Assembly: GCA_010015745.1 (NCBI GenBank)
Contig: ML978160.1
Span: 62,001-126,000, forward strand
DNA length: 64,000 bases
Direction of reading: 5' to 3'
Source: Setomelanomma holmii
Taxonomy: Eukaryota; Ascomycota; Dothideomycetes; Pleosporales; Phaeosphaeriaceae
The notes below the pieces were generated by a model that was not told the origin of the DNA, did no database searches, and was given only the letters and a program-made list of their open reading frames with translations. Positions within the stretch are counted from its first letter, which is position 1; every line of letters starts with the position of its first letter. A program made the position numbers and the translations under genes. This document shows, piece by piece, positions 42,170-53,370 of this stretch.

Positions 42170-42811
42170 ATGTCCTCACAACCCACCACCTGGCCACCCC
42201 AATCCGGCCTAACAACACCCACCGTTCCGCTCAAAACCCAAGTCTTCAGCCTGCACGCCTCAACCACCATCCACACACCTGCATCTTTCATCTTCGCCAT
42301 TCTTCTCGACACCTCCACATACCCAGACTGGTGCACCTTCATTCCCAAAGTCGACATCGTCTCTCCATCACCCAACTCCGGCATCCTTACATCGGGCATG
42401 AAAATCACTTTCCACGCATGTATGGGCGCTGCAGGTTCAAGTACGCGCCCCACACCGTTGGTAGTAACGGATATTTCTACACCGACGAATCCATCGGAGT
42501 ACATTCCCGCCAGCACACTCACGTCAGATCCAACCTACACGTCCGACTTATCAACAGTGTACCGCGTCTCATGGGCCAGCGACAAGTCCTCTTCATCCGC
42601 TGTGGGCCCGAGCACGGAGCGTTTCCATGAGGTTCTTGTGTGGGGCGAGGAGGAGTGTAAGGTCCGGACGTGGGAGTGTATGGGAGGGGCGGTCGCGCAT
42701 GTTGTGAAGTGGATGTATAAGGGGACGTTAGAGGGGAAGTTTGAGAGTTGGTGTGCGGAGTTGAAGGGGTATGGAGAGAGGAAGTGGGGGGAGGAAAAGG
42801 GCAAAACGTAG
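42170..42811 (+). CDS. SRPBCC/START-like domain protein
   Basis: 213 residues from MSSQPTTWPPQSG, chosen over an earlier in-frame ATG at 42098. The pattern is that of a polyketide-cyclase/dehydrase (SRPBCC) fold: an N-terminal strand (VFSLHASTTIHTPASFIFAI), YPDWCTFIPKVDIVSP, GMKITFHACMG, a middle strand (YRVSWASD) and a C-terminal helix (YKGTLEGKFESWCAELKGYG). Such proteins bind hydrophobic ligands. The ligand is unknown and there are no neighbours to suggest one. Confidence 0.7.
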   Translation: MSSQPTTWPPQSGLTTPTVPLKTQVFSLHASTTIHTPASFIFAILLDTSTYPDWCTFIPKVDIVSPSPNSGILTSGMKITFHACMGAAGSSTRPTPLVVTDISTPTNPSEYIPASTLTSDPTYTSDLSTVYRVSWASDKSSSSAVGPSTERFHEVLVWGEEECKVRTWECMGGAVAHVVKWMYKGTLEGKFESWCAELKGYGERKWGEEKGKT

Positions 42812-43369
42812 GATGTGCCTTGCGGGTATGGGTGTAGGTGTGCGTGCGAGTGAGTGGATGTATGCTACTTTTTAGTGAGTGATGATATGCTTGGGATCGC
42901 ACGTTCAGACTCGCTCAGAAGGCAAAGAATTAGTGAGAAACATGTTAAGAGAGAAAATCGGTAATGGGAAAAGACTTGTGGTAGTCTGATGTAATCTCAT
43001 ATTCTATGCAAGCGATCATCGCTCTATGTCCACCTCGACTTCTTTGTTGGACTCGTCCGTTTCGCCAAGTCTCTCATGTGCTAGGATCGTAAGACTCATT
43101 GCGTGCCCTTATCACGTGTTCTACATGGTTGCTTCTGATATCGCACACGACGACCACGCGACCCTTCTGGTAGTGCCGAAGCCAAATGTCCCCAAATACC
43201 AACCTGACAGCCTACCATCGCGTTGTGACTTGCCAATTGACATCATATGCGCCCACCCATCTCCACTTGTCTGTACCCCAGTATGATCCCTGTCCTGCGC
43301 GACGTTGTGCAAGTCCTCTTCGTCTTGATGTTGAGGCTCCTGGTTCCTCCTTCTATGCCGAACTTCCCA
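42812..43369. other. Convergent 3' region
   Basis: 3' flanks of the SRPBCC gene and of the RBR relic. Nothing else recognised. Confidence 0.5.
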
Positions 43370-45030
43370 TTATCCAGCAGAGCGCCGCATCTCGTAATCG
43401 TCCATATCCTCGTACCGGCGCTGCTCATCTTCGCGAAAATCTGGATGCGTAGCACGATAACGTTCCTCGGCGGCTGCTTCCTCGATCGCGTCTGATTCGC
43501 AGGTTCCCCCGCTGTGACGTGACCAGTAATCTACATAATCAAGCTCATAATGGAAGACCTCCTCACAATCAGGACCAAACAGGGGGCTATCAGCCTCCTT
43601 GAATGGGACAGGCACTCGAACCTTCTCAGCATCAAACCAGTAGAAATTCGTTTCACACCGCTCGCACTTCATTGAGGAGCAGCCACCACCCTCGACGATG
43701 ATGTACTGGCAACGTGGACATCGCTTCGCACCCAGTTTTGCTAGGGTGTACAGATTCTCCAACTCGCCCTCATCATGAATGTCGAAATGTGCTAATCTGT
43801 ACTCTTGGCAGATAAGATTTGCATGCTATGGGACTTCACATGCTGCGCAAAACCGTCCGGAGCACTCGAGACAAGAGACTTGAGGATATCCAGGCGTGTA
43901 CGTGGGAAGGAGAAGGCCCACCACACCGCATCCGTGGGCGCACTCCGCCTTGGGTGCATATTTCCAGAACGAGTCAAATCTTTGCTGCGCGAAGGACGCA
44001 TGCAGGTGTGGTGGAAGGAAATGGTATACGACAAACGCCAGTCAAAGTCTCCCAGTTCTCATCATCCGGGTGTTGCAGTCCTATGCATTTGATGTTATCT
44101 GGCCCATGAGCTTCGAACTGAGTACAGACATGCTGTATAATACAATCAATGCGGATGCCATTGATCACGTTTCCGTCTTGGACTTCCGGTGGATAAAAAG
44201 CAAGATGATCTCGGCAACCTGGAGGGATAGGAATGTTGGTGGGCCGAAAACCAATGGTCAACGATGTGTATGGACGACTCGATAGTCTTCTCCTTGGCGC
44301 AAACCTCGCAGTAAATCAACGGCCCAGCGGATGAATGTTTAGAGCTTTCGGGGCTGTCTTCGATCATGTCTGGTTACTGGGCATGTGCGCACATTTCCGA
44401 GCAGTACTTCTTTGAGTCGGAGTCTACAACTAGGGGTTGGACGCCGTAGGGGACCGGGGCGGCTACGTGAACCAACCTCGTGCAGTCGCTAGCTTTGCAC
44501 GAAATAGATGTTGGAGGGTCTGCGCGAGCGCAGCCTGCAGAGCAATACTGCTTTTCGTTGAAGGACGGTTTGAGGCGTGTGACTGACTCCCTTGGGGCAT
44601 TCTTGACCAGTTGTTTGCAGGAAGAGATCTAGCAGTAGGTGTGTGCGGCAGGCATTGCGACTTCTCGAGGGACGGAGATTGGTCTCGTTCTGCACAGGCG
44701 CTGATGCGGAAGTAGCGTAAGTTCGAGGAGCTGATTGGCAGTACAGGCGCGGTTGAATCGTGTATGCGCGCAAGGCAACTTTTCAAGACTGACCAGGAGC
44801 TCGAGTTGAAGGGGTGGGTCAAATGGAAAGGACAAGTGTGAGAAGTTCAGCTGGAAATCTTCTATAGAATGGAGGCTGTGACGATTCACGCTGGCAGGCC
44901 CACTCTGTGCAGGTAGGGGTGTAGCGTAGTGAATGAAAGACAAGGGCAAGCTCCTCGTCCTCCATGGCCGAGTCTTTCGATGTTTGTGTCGAGGTTGTAA
45001 GCCAATCCAAATGGTCCAGTCTCCAGTCAT
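43370..45030 (-). pseudogene. RBR/IBR zinc-finger (E3-like) gene, multiply disrupted
   Basis: A minus-strand trace begins near 45030-44900 (EDEELALVFHSLRY in one frame). It passes two similar Cys motifs (KQYCSAGC and KKYCSEMC) and then a CEVCAKEKTI pair near 44310. After a frame change near 44250 it gives an IBR segment (ECAHGCGVVGLL, SCLECSGRFCAACEVP) and a RING2-like end (KRCPRCQYIIVEGGGCSSMK followed by CERC, 43710-43640), finishing with an acidic tail at 43370. In-frame stops are TAG 44631-44629, TAA 44376-44374 and TAG 43828-43826. The last lies in CEVP-stop-HANLICQEYR where the family has Trp. RBR proteins are ubiquitin ligases. The RING2 shown lacks a clear catalytic Cys-His arrangement. 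Confidence 0.6.
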
Positions 45031-47658
45031 GGAAGCTACTTACAACTCGTCCTCGTCCATCATCTCGCCCTCAGTTTGAAGTATCCTATTTCAGTCTCCG
45101 CAATTTTCAACAAGTATGCTGGCGTCGTGTCAGGGGCACATCTCGTCCACGACTGCAACAATGGCGATGCAGTCATTACTTTTCCAATCTCAACAGAAGA
45201 CTGGTAATGAAGATGAACATTGAGAAGATAGCGGCAAGTACGAATATGCGTATATAAATGATCTCTCGCCCCCGGAAAAACTCGAGAACTTGGAAGTCAT
45301 TGCGATCATTCTAAACGGCAAACGAAAGCTTGCAAGACAAGGAAGAGGCGCATTGTAACGATCGTTCTCCAAATCGTAAAGTGTTTCGCGCGTGTCGACT
45401 GCAGCTACCGAACAGGGGAGGGGCGACTTTTAGAGCACATCAAAATTGATTGCTCATGCTTGTCGAGCGCAATGAAACAATTATGTTAGTATTCGAGATT
45501 GTGTAAAACCAATGTAAGCGCAGGAGCGAGCCCAAGGTCGCTTCATTTCAATGGCTGTCATTGCACGCAGAGCACGACTCTTCGTGCCCCACACGCCCAG
45601 AATGTCTCATAACATTTTTCAACCTGAAGGCCTTGGTGTGCAGCCGTCGCTGGGAGAGCTTGATGTCCTAAGAAACTTACCTTTATCGTGTTGATGATCA
45701 TGTGGTGGCGATGTGGTGTTCGAAATGTTCTGGGGTCGAATAGATGAGTCTGCCGTCCGGGTACCTGTGCCGCCACTGTACCTGAAGATCGTTGTAGAGT
45801 GAGGTGGTAGAACCAGGTTCCGGAGTTCGCCGGACGGGGAAGGTGGTGCCGGGCGGAGAAGGTGCGGCCAGGGAGCACATGGCATCAAGGTTGGATGTTG
45901 ATGACGCAGGTAACCGTGGCTTGACTGAGACCGACCTGGGCGCAAGACAAGGGCAAAGATTCGAGCGATGCTGGAGAGGTGGCTGACAGCAATCACGGCC
46001 TCAAGTGCAGGTCCAGTCGGAGCTGTTGGATCCGCTCGTTCTTACCGTTCGCATGAGATCCTGGCCAAGCAGCAGGCGAGCTTAGTTGCCCGCAAAGGCT
46101 ACTCTTGCGGTGAGCAGAGGTACTTGTATGCTACTTGCTAAGAGAGGGATGGCAACCACATCGCTATGGTCTCTGTTGGAAGAACATTGATATGACAGGA
46201 AACAAAGACTGAAGCTCAGAAACGCATATCGCCAATCGCATCGACTCGGCACCTCGTGTTCGTGCTCGACTCGGGTTTCGTGTGGCCGGAGAGTGACGGG
46301 GGAGAGGAGTTGCTGGCATGATCGTCTAATGCATGGCGAGCTGCGCCACCACCGCCGGTTGATTCCCGTTTCTTGTCTAGACCGTCGAGCTTTTCTGCAG
46401 GATTTGGCATGGTTTCTGCTCGCGAGGTGTGCTGTTGCCATCGCAGACTTTGCAAGCCACGCCGCGCAGAACAGCAATTGGTCGCAGAAGTATGCTGGTC
46501 TGAGCGGAAACAGGCTGCCACAACGCCGCTGTGGCGTCGGTATGTCATGAGGTGCGACGATGCGCTTGGGAGCGAGGACGCCAGCGGGTCTGGCGGACGT
46601 CTCGTGAGCGAGCCAAGATTGGCTGCTTGTTCAGCAGCCGCCGCGCACATGGAGCACTGCCTCAATAGGCTTGCGTCGTGGACCCATAGCGATTCGATAT
46701 GCCGTTCCACCCGCGCGTGAGGCTGCCCACTGTCTTCTGCTGTCGGCGAAATTAATCGCTGCTCCATTCACCCCTCTCTGCTCTCAAAGAAACTGTACAG
46801 CCAGCGATCGCCCATCGCGCCTGCTAGAGTGAGCGTGCAGCTGCTTCAGGCTGGCTGAACGAGGAAGGAACGTCCGAGCGGCCCCCAAGCGCCGCCGCCT
46901 AGTCGCAAACATCTCAAGCCACACTGGGAGGCGCTCTAGGCTCGTTCGTCATTGCCCACCAGCCATCGGCGTAGTAGCAGCCTGCCTGCACCACCACACC
47001 TGCCATTTCGCCGTCGTCTGCCGTCTTGTTTCGCAGCAAATCTCCTCGCCGTATCGACCGCTGCGTCTTGCCGTGCATCAAACGAGCGCCAAGTTTCTGC
47101 CCGCGCCGAGCATTGATTGCCCGCTCAGCTCACAGCCTCACGCCTTGGACCGCTGAGGCGTCGCACTCCACACTTCGGCCGATCTCCCTGCAACTGCCAC
47201 TACCGTCGCAGGTCGCGACCTCCGACGACACCAGCTCAACTCACGCCGCATCTCAGCTTATTGCTCTCTGCTAGCAGCCCTGCGCTTGCCTAGCGACCCG
47301 TTCAGGTGTAGGCATCAAATTGCGCTCGAAGATACGGCCTCGTTATTCGCAGATCGCGCGCTCACGGCTCTCAGCGCGCTCAACCCCAAAGCTGGCTTGC
47401 TCAAGGATCGCAATCTACTTGGAGTACTGGTGAGGACACTGGCGAGGCCGCGAATCAGTAACCCCGGACAGTACAGCCTGAGACGGCGGCATCGCGAATC
47501 AACACGCGCAGAACGGGCGTATCATAACAAAGGTTCGCATACCCCAGTACTCACCTAGCCTTCTTCGCAGATGCTCCAACGTTAAGGCACATGTCCAGTG
47601 AGATTATGGACTAACGTGGCATCAAGATCCCATAGACAACCTTACATAGTCTTCTATT
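45031..47658. other. Long gene-poor stretch and C2H2 leader
   Basis: About 2.6 kb without a firm gene. Candidates are a minus-strand exon ending at a GTAAGT donor at 45680 (sequence such as WRHRYPDGRLIYSTPEHFEH in one frame) and a 183-codon minus-strand frame at 46216-46767 without motifs. From about 46800 to 47658 the sequence is probably the promoter and long 5' leader of the C2H2 factor. Confidence 0.4.
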
Positions 47659-49485
47659 ATGGCGGCCACAACACGGGCGATCACGCCTACGCATACGGGT
47701 CCGTTTGCACCTCCGAATGGGCCTACGACTCCCGGGTCGACCGCGCGCAACGGCGCAACCTTTGGGGCGCATCTGACCAACTCTCCTCGTGGACTCTCGC
47801 CGCGACATTCGCCGCAGCCTCAGCCAAGAGCAATGTCGTTGTCCGATGAGCGACAGTATCGACAGAGTACCTCGAGACAAGCGAGTCCCAACTCCGCTGC
47901 TGCAAACTCTCAAAACTTACAGCCGCCAAATGCTCCGCAAGGACCCACATCGATCAACGCGCAAGCGAACAAGCTCCCCAAACCCGCTATCGTGATTCCC
48001 GAAGGTGGTGTCACAGGCGAAAACATACAGACCAGCCCAGTCAGCCTCTCAAGTTTTGGTGATGAAGCGACCGCGGCAGCTGCGAATGCTCTCGAGGCAA
48101 GCGCGGCCAACACAGGTAGTGTCAGTAAGGAAGGCACGACCCAGCAACAGCAACACCATCAGCAGCATCACCACCAACTCATTGCGCCAAATCCGGGCGA
48201 CAACCCTGGAAATCGCGCATTCACGTTCCCAGGGCCGCTGCCGCCAGAGCCCGACCCACGAGCCCCGGCTCGCCAAATGAGCTTGCCAGGATATGGTCAG
48301 AATACGCCGAAATCGCCGTCAACGAAGCGACATAAGTGCCCATATTGCTCCACCGACTTTACGCGACACCATAATCTGAAGAGCCATCTTCTTACCCACA
48401 GTCAAGAAAAACCTTATGAATGTCCCACGTGCCAAGCACGGTTCCGCCGTTTGCATGATTTGAAACGCCACACGAAACTCCACACAGGTGAACGGCCACA
48501 TACCTGCTTCAAGTGTGGCCGCAGATTCGCTCGTGGAGATGCGCTCGCGCGACACAACAAGGGCCAGGGTGGCTGTGCAGGCCGTCGGTCTAGCTTCGGC
48601 ATGGATGATGACCTTGGGGACGGTAAGGCCGACGGAGACATGGACGGCATTGTGTACACTGGAGATAACGAGGAGGGAGACGAAGACGAGGATGACGGTC
48701 GTCGAGTTAGTGAGCCAGCGCGTAAGAGGCAGAACACCGGAAACTCTACGCAAGGTTCGTATCATCAGCACTCCAGTACTTATCCGCCCATCGCTTCCAA
48801 CCGAGCTTCTGTTGGTCAGAACAACCTTCGCCCATACTACCCAGCAACATCGTCTCAGCCGACTAACATCTCGCCAAAATTAGCGCCATCGAGCGTCTCG
48901 TCATTGCACAATGCGACCCAATCCAACGTGTTTGCGCATGGCGGAATGACGGAGAGCCCAAAGCCACTATCGCCGGGTCAGCAAGAACAACGTCGTCTTG
49001 GAGCACGAGACAACAGTCTGCCTGGGTCGCGGTCTCCGAATTTGTCTCACCACATTCACCAGCAGAGCCTGAATCGTGGCGCAGGACGGGGCACTCCGCC
49101 AATGGGCATGGTGCAAAACACGAACAACGGACCGCACCTGCCCTCTCTACCTGGATTGAATCCTCTAGCATCCAAGCAAGGCTCTCAAGCTGGCAACGGC
49201 AACGGCCCTAGCATGCTTCAGCATCAGCCAATGGCTGCTCCCGGTACTCCATCACAGCCTGGCAGTACGTCGAGTCATGGTGGTAGTGGAAGCAGCATAA
49301 GAGAGGTCATGGGTGGGTCTGTTGATGTCTGGCAATTCGTTCGCGATATGGAGGCTCGCATGGCACGCACAGAAAAGGAGCAGGCAGATAGGATTGCCAG
49401 TCTGCAGAACGAGGTCACCACGCTGCGCGCTCAACTCGCCCAGCAACACGTCAACAACTCGCAGCCACAGCAACAGGGCTCTTAG
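47659..49485 (+). CDS. C2H2 zinc-finger transcription factor
   Basis: 608 residues, one exon. A Ser/Pro/Gln-rich N-terminus with His/Gln runs leads to three tandem fingers beginning at 48337. Finger 1 is CPYCSTDFTRHHNLKSHLLTH, finger 2 begins CPTCQARFRRLHDLKRHTKL, and finger 3 is CFKCGRRFARGDALARHNKG followed by QGGC, the last with a Cys in place of the final His (C2HC). They are joined by SQEKPYE and TGERPHT linkers. Then come an acidic patch (DNEEGDEDEDDGRR), a basic RKRQNTG and long low-complexity sequence. A C-terminal coiled coil (RDMEARMARTEKEQADRIAS) may mediate dimerisation. Nuclear DNA-binding regulator; specific identity not claimed. Confidence 0.88.
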   Translation: MAATTRAITPTHTGPFAPPNGPTTPGSTARNGATFGAHLTNSPRGLSPRHSPQPQPRAMSLSDERQYRQSTSRQASPNSAAANSQNLQPPNAPQGPTSINAQANKLPKPAIVIPEGGVTGENIQTSPVSLSSFGDEATAAAANALEASAANTGSVSKEGTTQQQQHHQQHHHQLIAPNPGDNPGNRAFTFPGPLPPEPDPRAPARQMSLPGYGQNTPKSPSTKRHKCPYCSTDFTRHHNLKSHLLTHSQEKPYECPTCQARFRRLHDLKRHTKLHTGERPHTCFKCGRRFARGDALARHNKGQGGCAGRRSSFGMDDDLGDGKADGDMDGIVYTGDNEEGDEDEDDGRRVSEPARKRQNTGNSTQGSYHQHSSTYPPIASNRASVGQNNLRPYYPATSSQPTNISPKLAPSSVSSLHNATQSNVFAHGGMTESPKPLSPGQQEQRRLGARDNSLPGSRSPNLSHHIHQQSLNRGAGRGTPPMGMVQNTNNGPHLPSLPGLNPLASKQGSQAGNGNGPSMLQHQPMAAPGTPSQPGSTSSHGGSGSSIREVMGGSVDVWQFVRDMEARMARTEKEQADRIASLQNEVTTLRAQLAQQHVNNSQPQQQGS

Positions 49486-50673
49486 CGAGCAGCTGCATCA
49501 AATCGGCGTATTACTGGATTCGAGGGCGTCATTGTCGACTTTGCGTTATCGAGGCGTTGATTGGAAGATTGGCAGGATCTGGTCGTCTACATTCTCGAAG
49601 ATGGTATGGTAATGGGTGGTTAAGACACGCGGCACACCACGGCAAACATACACTACAGCTGTCAGTCCATGCATGCTCAGATGATACCCGTCACGCTGGA
49701 AAAGCATCTCTGGTTTCAATATCGGATGGCGAACTTTCCTTTCACTCTTTCACACTCGCTCGAAGTTCCTCAGTCTCCCCTGTATATTATCAAGTTGTCG
49801 TGGCTTTGGCCGACTGCGGATGTTTCTCTTCGCATGATACCTCGTCAGGATGGAAATGGTGTCTTTATGGTATGACCTACGTATGGCATGAACAGATTGA
49901 TCTCAACTAGATGCAGTTCCCGGATGTTGTATGACATAGTCCCACTCAGGCTAGGAAGGTGCAGCCGACGCGCATGTGAAAGTGTTTGCATCTCAGTGAT
50001 GAAGCTATTGGATGTAACGTGACGGCTCTGCAACTATTTTCGAGCAATCCTTCGTCCTCAAATTAAGAGCATCGGTGAGACACGCAACACGCAACAACGG
50101 TGGAGCAGCCTTACAGCATGTACCTGGAATGCAAAAGCAACCTAGGAATAATTTGTGCATTTCATGTGCTTATAGCTAACTCTGTGTTGGAACAAAGTGA
50201 ACATGCTTCGACTACACACAGCCTTTCCTAGTAATTTTCCAAGCTGTTCTTAAACTGCTTTCGTATAGCATGGAATGGAGTGAGGTGAGTACAGGGTGGA
50301 GTGATGCCCACGGTGGCAGCTATTCTTGGCTAGGCCTGCCGCAGATGGGCTCCGATCCATGCACTGCCCTAACCACGTCACCTGGGCCAACTTCCACCAA
50401 CATTCGAGGCTGCCACGCCGCCTGCCCGCACACATCTCGACCTTCAATACCGACACATCGACTGACAGGATCTCCTCCCACCGCCGCGCCCAACGCCCCA
50501 AATGAATGGCGGTTCTCGTCGCTGATAGGCCGGCGCGCAACGAACCCACCGCAGACAACCCAATCGAAGGGCCTCCGTAGCCGCGCTGGGTGAGGTTTGC
50601 CCGCACAAGCTCTAGGCGTGCCGGCTTGCAGTCACACCCAGGATTGACTGCAACTTCCGCCGCTATAGAAAAC
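49486..50673. other. Intergenic
   Basis: About 1.2 kb, 3' flank of the C2H2 gene and leader of the next. Short frames only. The next gene's frame is open upstream to 50590. Confidence 0.5.
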
Positions 50674-53370
50674 ATGGGCTCCTCGGATACGCACCGCCGA
50701 CGCAGCAAAGCCGACGGCGATCGCGAACGCAGCAGCCCACGAAGCAAGGACAAGGACCGAGACCGCGATAGGGATAGGGAGAAGGAACGTCATAGGAGCT
50801 CCAAGACCCGCAAGACGCGCTCCTCTGTCTCCAACGAAGACGACACCAAGGGCGACCGCCTGCGCGAGCGACCGTCTGGAGAGCGCACACGCACGTCGTC
50901 GTCGTCGCAGTCGGGAAAGTCGCACAAAATGGCTGTTGTGCCCGAGATGCAGCGAAGAGGGTCCCTGGGCTCCGCCAACGCCTCGAGGTCCAGTCTTTCC
51001 TACCCCACACTATCGAAGACGCATGCGAAGGAGAACATATACTCGCGCGAAGAGGCAGCGCGGCGAGCTTCGACCATGACGCCAGCGGCCACCGACGTCG
51101 AACAGGAGAAGGAGGACGAGCCACGCGTAGTACCACAGCCACCTCACCGAGTCGCACCCACTCCGCCGCGAGCACCACCGAGTCCCCCGCTCACCGCGAC
51201 CACGGCCGCAGCAGATCTGAGGAAGACAGCAAGTGCCAACAGCATGCGCCGGAAGAATGCTGATGAGCTGCACAAGGAGATGGAACCGCACAGACAGAGC
51301 GTAGACAGTGGCACACGCATGACCTCGCAGGCTGGACCCCGGGCAGCGTCCCGCTCGAGTATCAGAGAGGGCGATTTTGACGGCACAGACATCACCTCCA
51401 CTACAGCCTCACAACCAAGTACCGTACGAGCAAAGTCGCCTAGACTTCCAATCCGGACTAAAACAGCAAGCCCATCCAATGTCAGGCCACCCAGAAAGTC
51501 CTCTACGCCGGTCAAGAAGAAAATGAGGGAGCCGTCCGAGATTACAATCGACTCAGACGCAACTTCAATACCGCCAGAGCACGTTGTGCAGGTTCGAGGC
51601 CAATCTCCATCCTACTCTGATGCATCCCCGGCCTCTATGGTTGATTCCTCTCCGCGTACGCCCACTCAGCATTCGGTACTCCCATCAGTAGTTTCGTCAG
51701 TGAAGGACGGACCGCCCATGATCGAGATTTTGGGCGACCCAATGTCGCGATCGCAGTCAGTAGATCCTGGTTATGCAAACATGGCTCCACCTCCACCACC
51801 TCCGCCGCCACCGCCGCCGCCGCCTCCAGCCATGATGGGCGACCCACCTCGCGTAGACTACTTGCTCCAAAACGGTGGCCTCACTCGACCAATCCCTCGC
51901 AGCCTGTTAGCTGCTATCGAGGGAGCGGATGCCCCAGCATACTCTTCCTATATGTCACCACGAACTACTGGAGCGCAAGGCCATGATGTCAGAACGTTCT
52001 TCAAACCTATCCAGAATGTGCTGAACAACTACAATACTGTAATGGACACAAACGGTTCTTTGGCTGTAGCTACAGGCTATCGATCAATAGCTCGGCGACT
52101 CTTGGATCGTCTCGAGAATGTGTTCGCACGAAATATCTCCTCGGAGCATTGCCAATGCATGATGTGTTTCGGGCATTTAATTGAGGAGGATTCTGCAGGT
52201 GTCAATTGGGGTGAGATCTTGGAGCTGGTTTCTGGACGCTGTGAACTCCCACAATGGCCACCGCACGAAGAACAATCGGCTCCAGGACTCGGTATTACCT
52301 CTTCACAGCTCGAGGATCCCTGTCAGCGCATCGACGTTGACGTTCCAGAGCAATATCGGGCGCATTACGAGAAGCAATCGAAGAAGACGAAGGTGGCTGT
52401 TCAGTCTTGGCTGTCAGATCAACAAGAGACTCTGCCCGAGGATGCTGACGATGAGACATTGACGTTCATTATGCTGACTCGCTTGGAACAACCACAACGA
52501 CCATTATTCTACGCACTTCTCTGGGGCTTGGACCAACTTCCCACCCCACGTACGCAAAAACCAGAAACCGGCACCCCACCATACCTCGCCAAAGCGGGTC
52601 TAGCTATACAGCGTCTCTATCGCTTGCACCAAGCACCACGCGATCAACTTGTCGTCATGTACCTGCTGCGTCACCCGGATATGCACAATATGCTTGCTAC
52701 TTTAGCCGCAGTCAAGAAGCATGAATGGGAAATCTTGGTTTCAGGACGATTTGATGGCTTTCTTTGGTCGGGCGCAGACGACATTCCGAACATCACATCG
52801 CCAGGTCAGATCCCTCCCACCGATGGACCGCAACGCTTCGCTTCGCCTTTCAGCCCCGGTCAACAATTCCAGTCGTTCACTCCAGGCCCCTATTCTCGCC
52901 CCGGATCAGCTCGACCAGGCTCTGTGCGACCACCTGGTGGAGCGCCCGTACAAATCGACGAAGAGACTGAGATTGCTGTGCTTGCCGAGATAGAGCGTGA
53001 AATCTATCTTGGAATGGAGGCTATGGAAGACGCGTTTGAGCACCTGCATAACCAGGCAGAACTTGTTCGCAGACGTCTACGTGAGCGTGCTGCTGGTCTC
53101 TCGATGGTTGCGCAACAGCGGAGGGGATCTGGCGCGGACGGCATCGAAGTCAGGATGGGCACACCTGCCAACTTACGTGACGGCGAAGAAGGCTACGATG
53201 ACGCCAGGAGCGAAATCGGGCCCGACGATTCCGCAAGTAATGTCAGCCACAACCGGAGAAGAAAAGCACACCGTGCTAGAGAACGAAGAACGCCCGCTCC
53301 GGTCGAGGAAGAAAGCGAAGAGGAGGGAAGCACACTCGCCGAAAGGATCCGACGAAGGCTGCCAGTTTGA
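50674..53370 (+). CDS. Large low-complexity conserved fungal protein, unknown
   Basis: 898 residues from MGSSDTHRRRSKADGDRERS. The N-terminal 350 residues are disordered and rich in Ser, Arg, Lys and Glu, with an RD-repeat stretch (KDKDRDRDRDREKERHRSS). A poly-Pro run of 15 residues (about 371-385) precedes a folded-looking core: GGLTRPIPRSLLAAIEG, RTFFKPIQNVLNNYNTVMD, GYRSIARRLLDRLENVFARN, and a Cys-rich turn EHCQCMMCFGHLIEE. The core continues LVVMYLLRHPDMHNMLATLA and WEILVSGRFDGFLWSGADD. The C-terminus is charged and basic (RRRKAHRARERR). It resembles a fungal family sometimes labelled a 5-methylcytosine G/T mismatch-specific DNA glycosylase. I see no glycosylase motif and would not adopt that label. 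Confidence 0.75.
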   Translation: MGSSDTHRRRSKADGDRERSSPRSKDKDRDRDRDREKERHRSSKTRKTRSSVSNEDDTKGDRLRERPSGERTRTSSSSQSGKSHKMAVVPEMQRRGSLGSANASRSSLSYPTLSKTHAKENIYSREEAARRASTMTPAATDVEQEKEDEPRVVPQPPHRVAPTPPRAPPSPPLTATTAAADLRKTASANSMRRKNADELHKEMEPHRQSVDSGTRMTSQAGPRAASRSSIREGDFDGTDITSTTASQPSTVRAKSPRLPIRTKTASPSNVRPPRKSSTPVKKKMREPSEITIDSDATSIPPEHVVQVRGQSPSYSDASPASMVDSSPRTPTQHSVLPSVVSSVKDGPPMIEILGDPMSRSQSVDPGYANMAPPPPPPPPPPPPPPAMMGDPPRVDYLLQNGGLTRPIPRSLLAAIEGADAPAYSSYMSPRTTGAQGHDVRTFFKPIQNVLNNYNTVMDTNGSLAVATGYRSIARRLLDRLENVFARNISSEHCQCMMCFGHLIEEDSAGVNWGEILELVSGRCELPQWPPHEEQSAPGLGITSSQLEDPCQRIDVDVPEQYRAHYEKQSKKTKVAVQSWLSDQQETLPEDADDETLTFIMLTRLEQPQRPLFYALLWGLDQLPTPRTQKPETGTPPYLAKAGLAIQRLYRLHQAPRDQLVVMYLLRHPDMHNMLATLAAVKKHEWEILVSGRFDGFLWSGADDIPNITSPGQIPPTDGPQRFASPFSPGQQFQSFTPGPYSRPGSARPGSVRPPGGAPVQIDEETEIAVLAEIEREIYLGMEAMEDAFEHLHNQAELVRRRLRERAAGLSMVAQQRRGSGADGIEVRMGTPANLRDGEEGYDDARSEIGPDDSASNVSHNRRRKAHRARERRTPAPVEEESEEEGSTLAERIRRRLPV

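Noticed and set aside
26676..45030. TAG/TGA reassigned to Trp or Gln in this organism
   Set aside because: Intact core genes encode Trp with TGG and Gln with CAG/CAA throughout, and Prp28 uses TAG as its terminator.
46216..46767. 183-codon minus-strand frame
   Set aside because: No motif, and a competing frame exists on the plus strand; most likely chance in GC-rich leader DNA.
50674..53370. DNA glycosylase annotation for the 898-residue protein
   Set aside because: No helix-hairpin-helix or other glycosylase motif is visible; the label seems to be inherited from automatic annotation.
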